Below, one piece after another: positions 47,586-60,697 of a stretch of 64,000 nt of DNA (position 1 is the stretch's first letter; each line of letters opens with the position of its first letter). The position numbers and the translations under genes were made by a program. The notes beneath the pieces are model-generated. The model did not search any database, was not told the DNA's origin, and saw nothing but the letters and a program-made list of their open reading frames with translations. Source of the stretch: Paralichthys olivaceus (lineage: Eukaryota > Chordata > Actinopteri > Pleuronectiformes > Paralichthyidae); contig NC_091114.1 in NCBI RefSeq assembly GCF_024713975.1, forward strand, positions 5,800,001 through 5,864,000, written 5' to 3'.

Positions 47586-49761
47586 AGCTGAAATCAAATC
47601 AAATCAAATTTTATTTGTATAGCCCAAATTCACAAAACACATTTTGCCTCAGAGGGCTTTCCAACCTTTACAGGTAGTGACACCCTCTGTCCTTAGACCC
47701 TTGGTTCAAGTGAGGAAAAACTTGCCCTCAAAAAACCCTTTTAACAGGGAAAAGAAGGTGGAAGAATCCTCAGGGAGAGCCACAGAGGAGGGCTCCCTCT
47801 CCCAGGACAGACAGACGTGCAATGGATGTCACATGTACAGAACAAAGCAACAGAAACAGATTATACAATTACAATGAAAAACAATGATTACAGTAGCAGT
47901 GGTGGTAATATGTAACAATGCTACAATAATAAACAAGTTAATATTAATGTCATGGACTTATGACTAATAGTAATAACAAGAGTGAACGTCAGGCAGGGCC
48001 ATGGCAGTAGTGGGAACCACGATCGAATACAGGGAGCAGCCATGAACCATGAGAACCTGCTGGACGAGAGAGCACAGAAACTCCAGGGAAGAAGTTTAGT
48101 TAGTAACATGCATTAATGAGACATGTATGTTTAGAGATGGGGATGAATATAGAGAGAGGGGGGGGGTCCCCCGGCAGTCTAATCCTATAGCAGCATAACT
48201 AAGGGCTGACCTGAGCCAGCCCTAACTATAAGCTCTATCAAAGAGGAAAGTCTTAAGTCTACTCTTAAAAGTGTTGACCGTGTCTGCCTCCCGAACCCAA
48301 AATGGTAGTTTGTTCCACAGAAGAGGAGCTTGATAACTGAAAGCTCTGGCTCCCAATCTACTTTTGGAGACTATGGGAACCACAAGGAACCCAGCATTCT
48401 GAGAGCGTAGTGTTCTGGAGGGGTAGTAGGGTACTATGAGCTCTCTGAGATATGATGGTGCTTGCCCATGAAGAGCTTTGTATGTGAGGAGGATAATTTT
48501 AAATTCTATTCTGGATTTAACCGGTAGCCAATGTGAAGAAGCCAAAATGGGAGAGATGTGATCTCTGATCTTGGTTCCTGTTAGAACACGTGCAGCAGCA
48601 TTCTGAATTAGCTGCAAAGTCCTAAGAGACTTATTGGAGCAACCTGATAACAAAGAGTTGCAATAGTCCAGCCTAGGAGTAACAAATGCATGGACCAGTT
48701 TTTCTGCATCCATTTCAGAAACAATGCGTCGATGTTACGTAAGTGGAAGAAAGCAGTCTTTGAAATTTGTTTTATATGGACATTAAAGGAAAGATCCTGA
48801 TCAAAAACAACTCAGAGATTCTTAATGGTGGAGCTGGAGGCCAGGGTGATCCCGTCCAAAGTAACTACGTCTCTAGAAAGAGAGTTTCTGAGGTTTTTGG
48901 GTTCAATTACAAGAACTTCAGTCTTGTCTGAATTTAGCATCAGAAAATTGTAGGTCTTCCAACTTTTTATATTCTTAAGACATTCTTGAAGTTTAATTAA
49001 CTGATTGGTTTCATCAGGCTTGATCGATAAGTATAATTGGGTGTCATCGGCATAAAAATGAAAATTAATGGAGTGATTCCTAATAATGTTCCCAAAAGGA
49101 ATCATATATAAACTGAATAGAAGTGGTCCTAACACAGAACCTTGTGGGACTCTGTGACAAACTTTGGTATGTACGGAGGATTCATCATTGATATGAACAA
49201 ACTGAGATTAATCTAAAAAATAGGACTTAAACCAGCTTAAGGCGGTTCCTTTGATGCCAATTTGATGTTCCAGTCTCTGTAAAAGAATTTGATGGTCAAT
49301 GGTGTCGAATGCAGCAATGAGATCTAACAAGACAAGTTCAGAGATGAGTCCTTTGTCTGAAGCCATTAGGAGGTCATTTGTAACTTTGACTAGTGCAGTC
49401 TCTGTGCTATGATGCACTCTAAATCCTGACTGAAAATCCTCAAATAAACTGTTCTTATGGAGAAAGTCACGCAGCTGATTGGCTACAGCTTTCTCAAGGA
49501 TCTTCGAGAGAAAGGGAAGATTTGATAATGGTCTGTAATTGGCTAAAACCTCTGGATCTAGAGTGGACTTTTTAAGTAGAGGTTGAATTACAGCTACTTT
49601 AAAGAACTGTGGTACAAATCCTGATAATAAAGACAGATTAATCATAGTCAAAAAAGAAGGGCTAACTAGAGGTAGAACATCCTTGAGCAGCCTGGTTGGG
49701 ATGGGGTCTAAGAGACAGGTGGATGGCTTTGATGAAGAAATTAATGAAATCTCATGGTTTA
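47586..49761 (-). mobile_element. L2-clade LINE with complete 3' end, 5'-truncated
   Basis: Best preserved of the three LINE copies. The 3' end at 47591 shows an (AAATC)n tail and the fish-typical TTTATTTGTATAGCCC word. The 3' UTR runs to about 48215. Coding blocks follow: C-terminal [55 protein letters not shown] (catalytic motif conserved), [13 protein letters not shown] and [14 protein letters not shown]. The frame is broken between blocks and the element ends at the same 5' truncation as the copies at 1-1046 and 28003-29997. No endonuclease part, so not autonomous. Confidence 0.88.
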
Positions 49762-50085
49762 GATAGAAAACCTTTTACTGCTGGTGCAGCAGTACAGCAG
49801 AGAGAGACTTCCGTGTGACTGTGTGTTTAATTAATAACGTCAGTCATAGGTCACAGCAAAAAAGACAGTGAAAATACTTTTACCACAGTTTCCATGTCTG
49901 TTGAATAAGTCACAAATATATATATTTGCAACACTTCCTGTTCCTGTTTCAAAGTAAAACACACTATCTCTCTGTAGACTGAATCCATTCATTTGTTTTA
50001 ACAAGGTTTATATTGTTATTATTGTAGGACAGGAAGATGCACAGCTTCATATCATAGTGTTCTGGCATTTAGTTGAGAACGAACC
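49762..50085. other. Spacer between LINE and N12, no gene seen
   Basis: Third copy of 1047-1375. Confidence 0.5.
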
Positions 50086-50478
50086 TTCTTTTATTCAAGG
50101 AAATACAGACGTCATCACCTCACGTAGCAGCTTCTCAGCAGACACACTCCCTACGTGAACACACAGCAGATCAAAGACACAGGCGTCACCCGCTGCACAC
50201 ACACACGGAGCCACAAACTTTCATTACATGAAGTTTAATCACTGTTTTCCATATGTCATCGTCAAAGTGTCAAACCAACAAAGACCAACAGCAACTGTCC
50301 AAACATTGCCCCCCCCCACACACGTTGTTGTTGTATTTTATCATTAATCACAAAAAAAGCAACATTTATATTTGGAAAAAGGATAAAAAAGCATAACAGA
50401 CCAGAATCATGCTCCACCACTAAAGAAAGACTGAGAAATCCCACATCTCAAACAAAGACGGTTCTAAAACACACAATT

Positions 50479-52530
50479 CTACAGTTTAACACCTGAGTAC
50501 ACACATTCATCCCTGGTGTTGTCCCTCTGTCGTCTTGATCTGCTGGCCACTTTCACATTTAACGCAGCGTAATGGAGGCCATCTGCATCTTGGTTGCCCT
50601 AGAAACGACATATAAGTACATCAAGATGGCTCCTGATGAAAAACGTGTTTGTTGTGGAATGTAAATTTCACACTTAAAAAGATTATATTTACCTCTGCAT
50701 TTGTTGTGGAGGGAGATGATGGTTGTGTACAAGACTCTGGGTATGAAACACATATAAAAACTTTGAGTCACTCTTTTGTCCACACATGTACTGTTAGGTG
50801 CCTTTACCTCTTAACCTGATTTGAACCTTGGTTTTTAATTTAATTTGAAACATGAAACTTTAATTCATGTTTTATGATTCATGCATTTATTTATGAAATG
50901 TTTTAAGGTGTCCTTATCTAGAAAGGTGCCGTGAAATAAAATGTGTTATCATTTTGCTCAAAATCTAAACTGAACTCTATCTAGAGATGAGTGGTTACCT
51001 GAACATCTCCAGCATGTTCTCTTGTTTATCTTGTACAGTAACACAGCCAGCAAAACACTGATGGTGAATGTCAAAGCTCCACTCAGGAAAAACACCGTCC
51101 AGTTCACCTCATCTGCAACAGGAGAAATTCTAGTAATTCTTTATCTTCTTTTTTGAATTTTCATTTAACTTTGCAAGAAAAGAGACAACACAAGACATTT
51201 CTATATTAAAAGAAAAAATAGTATTAATAATTATAATAACAAAACCAATAATCATGTAATAACATTAACACTCATAATCGTATAAAAATAATGATTATGA
51301 TATGAACCATCTGACCACTATAACAACAATAATGTCCCCATCACAATAATAATAATAGTAATAATAATATGATAATTGAGGGAAAAAAAGAAAAGAAAAA
51401 AAGCTGCACTCATACTTAATAATTCACGTCTTGTCACCACTAGTGTTATTTATAATAACAGTATATTATAACCATTACTATGATCATCGTTATCATCACC
51501 AATTATAATCATAAATAAAAAATTCTACTTAGTTGCGGTGCACACCACCACCGTCCACTGGTGGTGAAGCATTGTTGGGTCACCGTCAGGAGGGACATTC
51601 AGACAGGACAGGGTTTTACCAATTGTTTGGACCCAACTGTCACAATACATCAAGTGAGACAGTCTCTGGTAGTGACTCACCATCAACGTCCAGCTTGGTC
51701 CCGTTTCCAAACAGTATGTGTCCACATGCAGCGACAGCACAGTAGTAGGTCCCAGCATGAGAACGGTTCAGTGTCATTGACAAGTTGTAGACACAGGTGT
51801 GTGTCTGTGTGTCAGGTTTCCTCTCACACTGATCCTTCCTGTCTCCGTGGGTGTAAATGAGTCCTGACTGAGGTACTTCAGAGTTCTTGAACCAGTAAAC
51901 ACTGTGTTCTCCACCACAGGTCCCAGTGTGAACTGTACAGCTGAGAGTCACAGAGCCTCCTGGCTGGATGTTCTCAGACTGATGCACCAGAGCCTGGATG
52001 TTCAACCCTGAACCTTTCACACTGACAGTGACGCCCTCCATGAACTCAAACTCAAATGAACGACTCTTTGAACAGTAGTAAGTAGCTGAGTCTGAAAGTT
52101 GCACATCTGAGATTTTTAGGTGACTCACAACATCAGTAGATTCCAGAGTGAAGCGTGAATTGTTCTTGAATTCATTTAATAATGAAAAATCTTTAGAGAA
52201 TTTGTAAGTCATTGCGATTGATCGAGGCTTCTGTCCTGGTGTTTGCTTGAACCAATAAATCATCTTGTCCCTCTCATAGAAACACTGGAAAGTCAAGTTG
52301 TCTCCAACATCAACTGATCTAAATCCTCTGTGTTGATGAGACAAGATAAAATGATGCATCTGAACTGAAGAGAAAAAGGAGAAAAGCAAAACAACAGTTA
52401 ATTTTATGTGACAGAAATGAAATCGTAATCAGCATCAGGACCGACTGAATATTTATAAAACACACAACTCACCCATTTTCCCGAAGAGGAAACATGTCAG
52501 GTAGAGAATGAACTGCGGAGATGTCATCAT
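50479..52530 (-). CDS. nitr: Novel immune-type receptor, class A (gene N12)
   Basis: Exons 52473-52530, 51681-52364, 50999-51112, 50693-50736 and 50479-50598; 339 residues. V loops ERDKMIYWF (one codon short), KFSKDFSLLNEF and SKSRSFEFEF, with PRSIAMTY in place of PRIISMTY. I domain SEVPQSGLIY where all others have SEEPQS, then six cysteines and FGNGTKLDV. Membrane exon NWTVFF; tail LHYAAL and ECVYSGVKL. This is the third LINE-plus-class-A block (compare N1 and N8), but here the upstream neighbour is class B N13, joined through the array-wide flank. Confidence 0.9.
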
Positions 52531-53590
52531 GTTGAAATCGTCGTGTTGAATGACAAACAGCCCAACACTTTCTCCTCTCTTCAGAGTAAAGACTTGTGTT
52601 GATTGGCCAACAGGGCAACACTGATCACATGATCACTGCCACCTATGATGTGAATCTTTGTTCTTTAAATAGAATCACATGGTGAGAGACATCTGAAGCA
52701 CTTAGAGTACATTATACTACTACTACTACAGGTCTCTACCTCTTCCCTGTTATGCAAGAGATTATGTGTCTTACAATGTTGAAGAAAGTGATGGAAAAAT
52801 CTTGGATCAGCCCCTTTTGTCCAGATCTGAACCCAAATGTAACGGGTTATTTCTTGGCCCATGCTCTTTCCCTCTCCCAACCAGCCAACCAGACAAGACA
52901 GGGGTGAAAACATAACCTCCTTAGTGGAGGAAACAGTTTTAAGAGTCACATTGTAGAGTAACTGCTCTTGAAACTTTCAGACGTGACATGTACATGACAC
53001 ACATTCATAGTTTATTACGACGTGTGACTTGAAAACAAAAAGATATCAGCAAAGATGAGGGCAGTGGTTTGTGTACTACATCAGAAAATGTGATCATATT
53101 TTGTGAGATCTCTTTTTATTTGCTGTGGGCTGTGGGGAACTTGTTCTATTGCTTCATCTGCCCCTTTCAAGTCCCACAGACTGGATCATGGCTACCATGT
53201 GGTTGATAGAGTAATAAATATGATTCCATGAGTAATGATTTCACATTTTATTTGTGGATATGTGTGAGTTTAACACTTTGAATCCCTATTTCATGACACT
53301 GCTTGATGAGAGCAACTTCTGGTCATTTCATTACTGTTTACTTGAAATATTCTGCTGGGGTGAAGTGAAGACACTGCAGAGACTTCCTGTTTGAAAGTGC
53401 TCAGACAAAGAGAGCAGAGGGTCTTTAGACTGTCGACCACACAGAGGCTAAATAAAGATCCTCACATGTGAGGTGTACGAAATGTTTAAACATGTGTTTA
53501 AGTTCAAGAAGTATATTCTGTACTTAGTGGGAGTGGAAAATATGGCAACTGACAACATCAAATTAGTTTGGCTGATTTAATATCTTTATT
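52531..53590. other. Flank between N12 and N13
   Basis: N12 promoter block, TAC microsatellite and array-wide flank repeat; no gene seen. Same junction type as 3795-4912. Confidence 0.55.
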
Positions 53591-53647
53591 TGTTTTGCAT
53601 TAAAAAGCTTTACATTCAGAATGTATGGAAGTGAAACATGTTCAGCT

Positions 53648-56606
53648 CTAGATCTTTACACTGGAGTACACACATTCAGTCCTGTCACCGTCTCTTTGTC
53701 TTCTTGCTCTGCTGAACCTGTGCTCCATTAAAGCAGCGTAATGTAGGTTGTCTGCATCTTGATGAACCTGCTAATAAAACATAAAAGTCATTTGCCATAT
53801 TAGGAGGACATGTGTCTGAACATAGCTGATGTAGACAAGAGAACAGAATTATTAAAGTCTAACTTCACCCAAAGTCCATGGAAATTTAAAAACTGCTGTT
53901 AGAATGCAGCGCTGGGAGGTGGGGCTAAGACACATGTACGACATACGAATTAGTTTGCTAAAGCTAAGTTATCTATATCGTCTATGGTCAACAACTCCCG
54001 TAGCAGCACACACACTTCTGCAACAGAAATATCGCTGTGTAAATATATATAAAACTTTCATGACGAAGAGACGTCCCAAATGGTTTACTCTACGGAAGCA
54101 TTGGTCCTGCAAGTTCCAAGATTGTTTGAAACACTAGGTGGCGTTATGAGCCATGTTCAACCCTTTAATGTAGATTGAAAAAAAACCAATGTATGTAATA
54201 AATGTGATACTGAAACCAGCATTAATGTATTTCATCAAAGATCAGTCATAGGATTTAATTCTTAGTTCATTGGTCAAACAATATCAAAAAGTGTGTGGTA
54301 GATATTCAAAGCTACTAAAGTAGTGCAACACTAACACTTACCTCCATATTCAGAGCTGCTGCAGCTGCTTGAGAGTCTAGTTGTGACAAAAGACAACAAC
54401 AAAAGTCTTATTCAAGATGCAATGAGCTGATGAACTGGATGTGGGGTGACTCTATTAGATGGATCAAAGGTCATGAAGTAAATTGGTCCATCACTTCATT
54501 GAGATTGAGTCATGGTGCAGTACTGCATAAACAAACACCAGCACTTTATTACCACTCTCAATCTGTGGCATGTGTAACCCATGCTTAGCTGCACTCTGCT
54601 GCAGCTGTCTGGTTCAAATAGTTTTTGAGTCTGCATTGTGTTTAATTAGCACGGACAAGAACTTCATGCTATCGCCATTTTATTGCATTTCAAAAATAAG
54701 AACAGTGGGTCAGTTATGGCTCAAAACACAGTTCAAAACAGCTTCGTCGGTAAAGCATCTTGGAGAAACTCCGAAGGAGTGCCAAAAATGGTAAGATGTC
54801 CAAAACTGTTTCAGTGTGTCTCAGCACTTGCGTTCGATGTCCAAAGCAGCCACCGGAAACTCCTACCCATGCTTGGTTCATCTCTCTTCCATTCATGGGT
54901 CTAATTCTCCTTCCGGTAGTGCGTAATGACGTAACGTACGGCACTCTGGAGGAGGGCGCCCTTAAACTTTATTCCCCAACCATTAAATAAATAAATTGTG
55001 GAAAGTGGAATTATAACCACAGAACCTCTGTTACACATGGACAATGTTTTTATGACAGTTATTTTCTTCAATGTACAAATTAGGATAATAAAATCTAAAT
55101 GCATGATGCTGTTATTTAAATCAGTTTTAGAGAACAACTAGAATTGCACTCTGAAGAGTGCACACTGGCACCAAGGACCAACACTCCCCTCAAATTCAAT
55201 ATATACCATGAGTTGAAATATTTCTACAACATTTGCGTGATGCGATATCATGAAAGCCAATCAGCACTGGCAGGTCCTGGCACCCGTCAGTGCTAGTGGG
55301 TGCTCAAACTGGCCACTGATCAGCTTCAGGTAGCACTGGGTTGTGTTTGTTAGTGTGAACTTGGATAAGCACAAATCCTGCAACGTGTGAATGCACCATA
55401 AGAGATTTCCCTTTCTGTCCTTCAATGAATCTAGATGTTCAAGTAACATGTTGCAACACTAACTCATGAATGTCTTTGCTGTTCTTCAGTATCATGCAAA
55501 CTGAATTCACATCAACAAATATAAATAATGAGGATTACCTCACCTGAGCACTGGCAGCAGTTTGTCTTGGACGCTCTTTGTGTTGTGTAAGCCAGAGAAA
55601 CAACCAGGATTGTGGTGAACGCCAAAGCTCCACTCAAGAAATACACCAAGTGAAGATAGTCCACCACCTCTGCAGAGAGCCAGACATCAGGAGACATTAC
55701 TGAGCTTTCCACCACTATTTAACAAATGTAACAATCTTTAAAAAACTCCTTGTTACCTTTAAAGTCCACTTTGGTCCCGTTTCCAAACACTATGTGTCCA
55801 CATGCAGCGACAGCACAGTAGTAGGTCCCAGCATGAGAACGGTTCAGTCTCATTGACAAGTTGTAGACACAGGTGTGTGTCTGTGTGTCAGGTTTCCTCT
55901 CACACTGATCGTTCCTGTCTCCGTGGGTGTAAATGAGACTTGACTGAGGTTCTTCAGAGTTCTTGAACCAGGAAACACTGTGTTCTCCATCACAGGTCCC
56001 AGTGTGAACTGTACAGCTGAGAGTCACAGAGCCTCCTGGCTGGATGTTCTCAGACTGATGCACCAGAGCCTGGATGTTCAACCCTGAACCTTTCACACTG
56101 ACAGTGACGCCCTCCATAAACTCAAACTCATATGAACGACTCTTGGAACAGTAGTAAGTAGCTGAGTCTGAAAGTTGCACATCTGAGATTTTTAGGTGAC
56201 TCACAACATCAGTAGATTCCAGAGTGAAGCGTGGATTGTTCTTGAATTCATTCAATAACGAAAAATCTTGAGAGAATTTGTAAGTCATTGAGATAATTCG
56301 AGGCTTCTGTCCTGGTGTTTGCTTGTACCAATAAATCTTATCGTTCCTCTCATAGAAACACTTGAAAGTCAAGTTGTCTCCAACATCAACTGATTTAAAT
56401 CCTCTGTGTTGATGAGACAAGATAAAATGATGCATCTGAACTGAAGAGAAAAAGGAGAAAAGCAAAATAACAGTTAATTTTATGGGACAGAAATGAAATC
56501 GTAATCAGCATCAGGACCGACTGAATATTTATAAAACACACAACTCACCCATTTCCCCGAAGAGGAAACATGTCAGGTAGAGAATGAACTGCGGAGATGT
56601 CATCAT
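53648..56606 (-). CDS. nitr: Novel immune-type receptor, class B (gene N13)
   Basis: Exons 56549-56606, 55757-56440, 55544-55669, 54342-54367 and 53648-53767; 337 residues. The V domain is almost the same as N5 (ERNDKIYWY against ERDDKIYWY; KFSQDFSLLNEF; SKSRSYEFEF), and both carry the 463-base LTR fossil in intron 3. The end of its I domain reads HIVFGNGTKVDF, matching neighbour N14 and not N5 (HILFGNGTKVNF). The donor after the membrane exon is GTGAGG, while N5 has GTGGGG. Tail LHYAAL and ECVYSSVKI. The gene is a mosaic of a duplicated N5-like copy and sequence shared with its neighbour. Confidence 0.88.
54573..55035 (-). mobile_element. Solo LTR fossil in intron of N13
   Basis: Same 463-base element as at 18345-18807, TGTAAC to GTTACA, flanked by CATG on each side. 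It was inherited with the gene. Only a handful of differences from its sister are visible, so the duplication is recent. Confidence 0.7.
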
Positions 56607-57665
56607 GTTGAAATCGTCGTGTTGAATGACAAACAGCCCGACACTTTCTCCTCTCTTCAGAGTAAAGACTTGTGTTGATTGGCCAGCAGGGCAACACTGA
56701 TCACATGATCACTGCCACCTATGATGTGAATCTTTGTTCTTTAAATAGAATCACATGGTGAGAGACATCTGAAGCACTTAGAGTGCATTATACTACTACT
56801 ACTACAGGTCTCTACCTCTTCCCTGTTATGTAAGAGATTATGTGTCTTACAATGTTGAAGAAAGTGATGGAAAAATCTTGGATCAGCCCCTTTTGTCCAG
56901 ATCTGAACCCAAATGTAACGGGTTATTTCTTGGCCCATGCTCTATCCCTCTCCCAACCAGACAACCAGACAAGACAGGGGTGAAAACATAACCTCCTCAG
57001 TGGAGGAAACAGTTTTAAGAGTCACATTGTAGAGTAACTGCTCTTGAAACTTTCAGACGTGACATGTACATGACACACATTCATAGTTTATTACGACGTG
57101 TGACTTGAAAACAAAAAGATATCAGCAAAGATGAGGGCAGTGGTTTGTGTACTACATCAGAAAATGTGATCATATTTTGTGAGATCTCTTTTTATTTGCT
57201 GTGGGCTGTGGGGAACTTGTTCTATTGCTTCATCTGCCCCTTTCAAGTCCCACAGACTGGATCATGGCTACCATGTGGTTGATAGAGTAATAAATATGAT
57301 TTCATGAGTAATGATTTCACATTTTATTTGTGGATATGTGTGAGTTTAACACTTTGAATCCCTATTTCATGACACTGCTTGATGAGAGCAACTTCTGGTC
57401 ATTTCATTACTGTTTACTTATATATTCTGCTGGGCTGAAGTGAAGACACTGCAGAGACTTCCTGTTTGAAAGTGCTCAGACAAAGAGAGCAGGCGGTCTT
57501 TAGACTGTCGACCACACAGAGGCTAAATAAAGATCCTCACATGTGAGGTGTACGAAATGTTTAAAAAACATGTGGTTAAGTTCAAGAAGTATATTCTGTA
57601 TTTAGTGGGAGTGGAAAAAATGGCAACTGACAACATCAAATTAGTTTGGCTGATTTAAAATCTTT
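56607..57665. other. Flank between N13 and N14
   Basis: N13 promoter block and array-wide flank repeat, no gene seen. Confidence 0.55.
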
Positions 57666-57725
57666 ATTTGTTTTGCATTAAAAAGCTTTACATTCAGAAG
57701 GTATGGAAGTGAAACATGTTCAGCT

Positions 57726-60108
57726 CTAGATCTTTACACTGGAGTACACACATTCAGTCCTGTCACCGTCTGTTTGTCTTCTTGCTCTGCTGAACCTGTG
57801 CTCCATTAAAGCAGCGTAATGTAGGTTGTCTGCATCTTGATGAACCTGCTAATAAAACATAAAAGTCATTTTCCATATTAGGAGGACATGTGTCTGAACG
57901 TAGCTGATGTAGACAAGTGTTGAGAACAGAATTATTAAAGTCTAACTTCACCCAAAGTCCATGGAAATTTTAAAACTGCTGTTAGAATGCAGCGCTGGGA
58001 GGTGGGGCTAAGACACATGTACGACATACGAATTAGTTTGCTAAAGCTAAGTTATCTATATTGTCTATGGTCAACAACTCCTGTAGCAGCACACACACTT
58101 CTGCAACAGAAATATCGCTGTGTAAATATATATAAAACTTTCATGACGAAGAGATGTCCCAAATGGTTTACTCTATGGAAGCATTGGTCCTGCAAGTTCC
58201 AAGATTGTTTGAAACACTAGGTGGCGTTATGAGCCATGTTCAACCCTTTAATGTAGATTGAGAAAAAAAAATGAATGTAATAAATGTGATATTGAAACCA
58301 GCATTAATGTATTTCATCAAAGATCAGTCATAGGATTTAATTCTTAGTTCATTGGTCAAACAATATCAAAAAGTGTATGGTAGCAATTCAAAGCTAGTAA
58401 AGTAGTGCAACACTAACACTTACCTCCATATTCAGAGCTGCTGCAGCTGCTTGAGAGTCTAGTTGTGACAAAAGACAACAACAAAAGTCTTATTCAAGAT
58501 GCAATGAGCTGATGAACTGGATGTGGGGTGACTCTATTAGATGGATCAAAAGTTATGAAGTAAATTGGTCCATCACTTCATTGAGATTGAGTCATGGTGC
58601 AGTACTGCATAAACAAACACCAGCACTTTATTACCACTCTCAATCTGTGGCATGGACAATGTTTTCATGACGGTTATTTTCTTCAATGTACAAATAAGTA
58701 TATTAAAATCTAAATGCATGATGCTGCAATAAAATCTGTTTTAGAGAACAACTAGAATGACGTTGTGAAGAGCGCACACTGGCACCAAGGCCCAACACTC
58801 GCCTCAAATTCAATCTGATCAGCTTCAGGTAGCACTGGGTTGTGTTTGTTAGTGTGAACGTGGATAAGCACAAATCCTGCAACGTGTGAATGCACCATAA
58901 GAGATTTCCCTTTCTGTCTTTCAATGAATCTAGATGCTCAAGTAACATGTTGCAACACTAACTCATGAATGTCTTTGCTGTTCTTCAGTATCATGCAAAC
59001 TGAATTCACATCAACAAATATAAATGATGAGGATTACCCCACCTGAGCACTGGCAGCAGTTTGTCTTGGACGCTCTTTGTGTTGTGTAAGCCAGAGAAAC
59101 AACCAGGATTGTGGTGAACGCCAAAGCTCCACTCAAGAAATACACCAAGTGAAGATAGTCCACCACCTCTGCAGAGAGCCAGACATCAGGAGACATTACT
59201 GAGCTTTCCACCACTATTTAACAAATGTCACAATCTTTAAAAAACTCCTTGTTACCTTTAAAATCCACTTTGGTCCCGTTTCCAAACACTATGTGTCCAC
59301 ATGCAGCGACAGCACAGTAGTAGGTCCCAGCATGAGAACGGTTCAGTGTCATTGACAAGTTGTAGACACAGGTGTGTGTCTGTGTGTCAGGTTTCCTCTC
59401 ACACTGATCCTTCCTGTCTCCGTGGGTGTAAATGAGTCCTGACTGAGGTTCTTCAGAGTTCTTGAACCAGTAAACACTGTGTTCTCCACCACAGGTCCCA
59501 GTGTGAACTGTACAGCTGAGAGTCACAGAGCCTCCTGGCTGGATGTTCTCAGACTGATGCACCAGAGCCTGGATGTTCAACCCTGAACCTTTCACAATGA
59601 CAGTGACGCCCTCCGTAAACTCAAACTCAAATGAATTACTCTTTAAACAGTAGTAAGTAGCTGAGTCTGAAAGTTGCACATCTGAGATTTTTAGGTGATT
59701 GACAACATCAGTAGATTCCAGAGTGAAGCGTGGATTGTTCTTGAATTCATTCAATAATGAAAAACTTTTTGATAACTTGTTTATCATTGAGATAATTTGA
59801 GGCTTCTGTCCTGGTGTCAGCTTGTACCAATAAATCTTAATGTCCTTCCTCTCATCGAAACACTGGAAAGTCAAGTTGTCTCCAACATCAACTGATTTAA
59901 ATCCTCTGTGTTGATGAGACAAGATAAAATGATGCATCTGAACTGAAGAGAAAAAGGAGAAAAGCAAAATAACAGTTAATTTTATGTGACAGAAATGAAA
60001 TCGTAATCAGCATCAGGACCGACTGAATATTTATAAAACACACAACTCACCCATTTTCCCGAAGAGGAAACATGTCAGGTAGAGAATGAACTGCGGAGAT
60101 GTCATCAT
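57726..60108 (-). CDS. nitr: Novel immune-type receptor, class B (gene N14)
   Basis: Exons 60051-60108, 59256-59942, 59043-59168, 58424-58449 and 57726-57845; 338 residues. It has the most divergent V of the intact set: CFDERKDIKIYWYKL (aspartate replaces tyrosine in CFYE, leucine replaces glutamine in YKQ), PGQKPQIISMI, KLSKSFSLLNEF, LKSNSFEFEF and VTVIVKG. I domain six-cysteine, HIVFGNGTKVDF. Class B membrane exon with GTGGGG donor, 26-base linker, tail LHYAAL and ECVYSSVKI. Intron 3 lacks both the LTR fossil and a short segment found in other class B genes near 58815. Its upstream side opens onto the unique repeat region at 60.4-62.8 kb. Confidence 0.88.
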
Positions 60109-60302
60109 GTTGAAATCGTCGTGTTGAATGACAAACAGCCCGACACTTTCTCCTCTCTTCAGAGTAAAGACTTGTGTTGATTGGCCAGCAGGGCAACACT
60201 GATCACATGATCACTGCTACCTATGATGTGAATCTTTGTTCTTTAAATAGAATCACATGGTGAGAGACATCTGAAGCACTTAGAGTACATTATACTACTA
60301 CT
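60109..60302 (-). promoter_or_regulatory. 5' flank of gene N14
   Basis: Conserved CCAAT, TGATCA pair and TTTAAATA block with terminal TAC microsatellite, as for the other A and B genes. Confidence 0.45.
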
Positions 60303-60697
60303 ACTACAAGTTTATTCAATGATTCATGTAGCACCTTTCAAAACACAGTTACAAGGTGCTTTACAAGTTTAAAGTGAAGAATTGAGGACAAACAATAGAA
60401 AACAACTAGAACATCTCTCCTGCCGAGACATTTTGAATGGGTGCCCTGTGCTCGTTGTCGACGACGCTCGCACACAGAGACATTTCCTTTAAGAGGAAGG
60501 ACAGAGACCCTGAGAGTGGACCAATTTCAGAGAGAGAGAGAGAGAGACTGTAACAGTTCGAGAGGAAGGAGAGAGACCCTGGGAGAGAGAGTGAGACAGT
60601 GAGAGAGAAAGACATGTATAAAAGCTGCATTTTGATCACATGATCCAGAGTGGTGACAGAGAGACTTTACCAATTTCAGAGACAGAGTGAAACCATG
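60303..60697. other. L2 tail fragment and GA-rich sequence
   Basis: 60303-60400 is the L2-like 3' end also found at 10252. The rest is unique in the window and includes purine-rich GAGAGAGAGA runs (60531-60610) and the word AGAGGAAGGA twice. A 77-codon minus-strand frame here is low complexity (many leucines and serines) and is not a gene call. Confidence 0.5.

Noticed and set aside
60406-60639. Leucine/serine-rich 77-codon frame on the minus strand
   Set aside because: It translates a GAGAGA-rich low-complexity stretch and shows no homology to a protein family.
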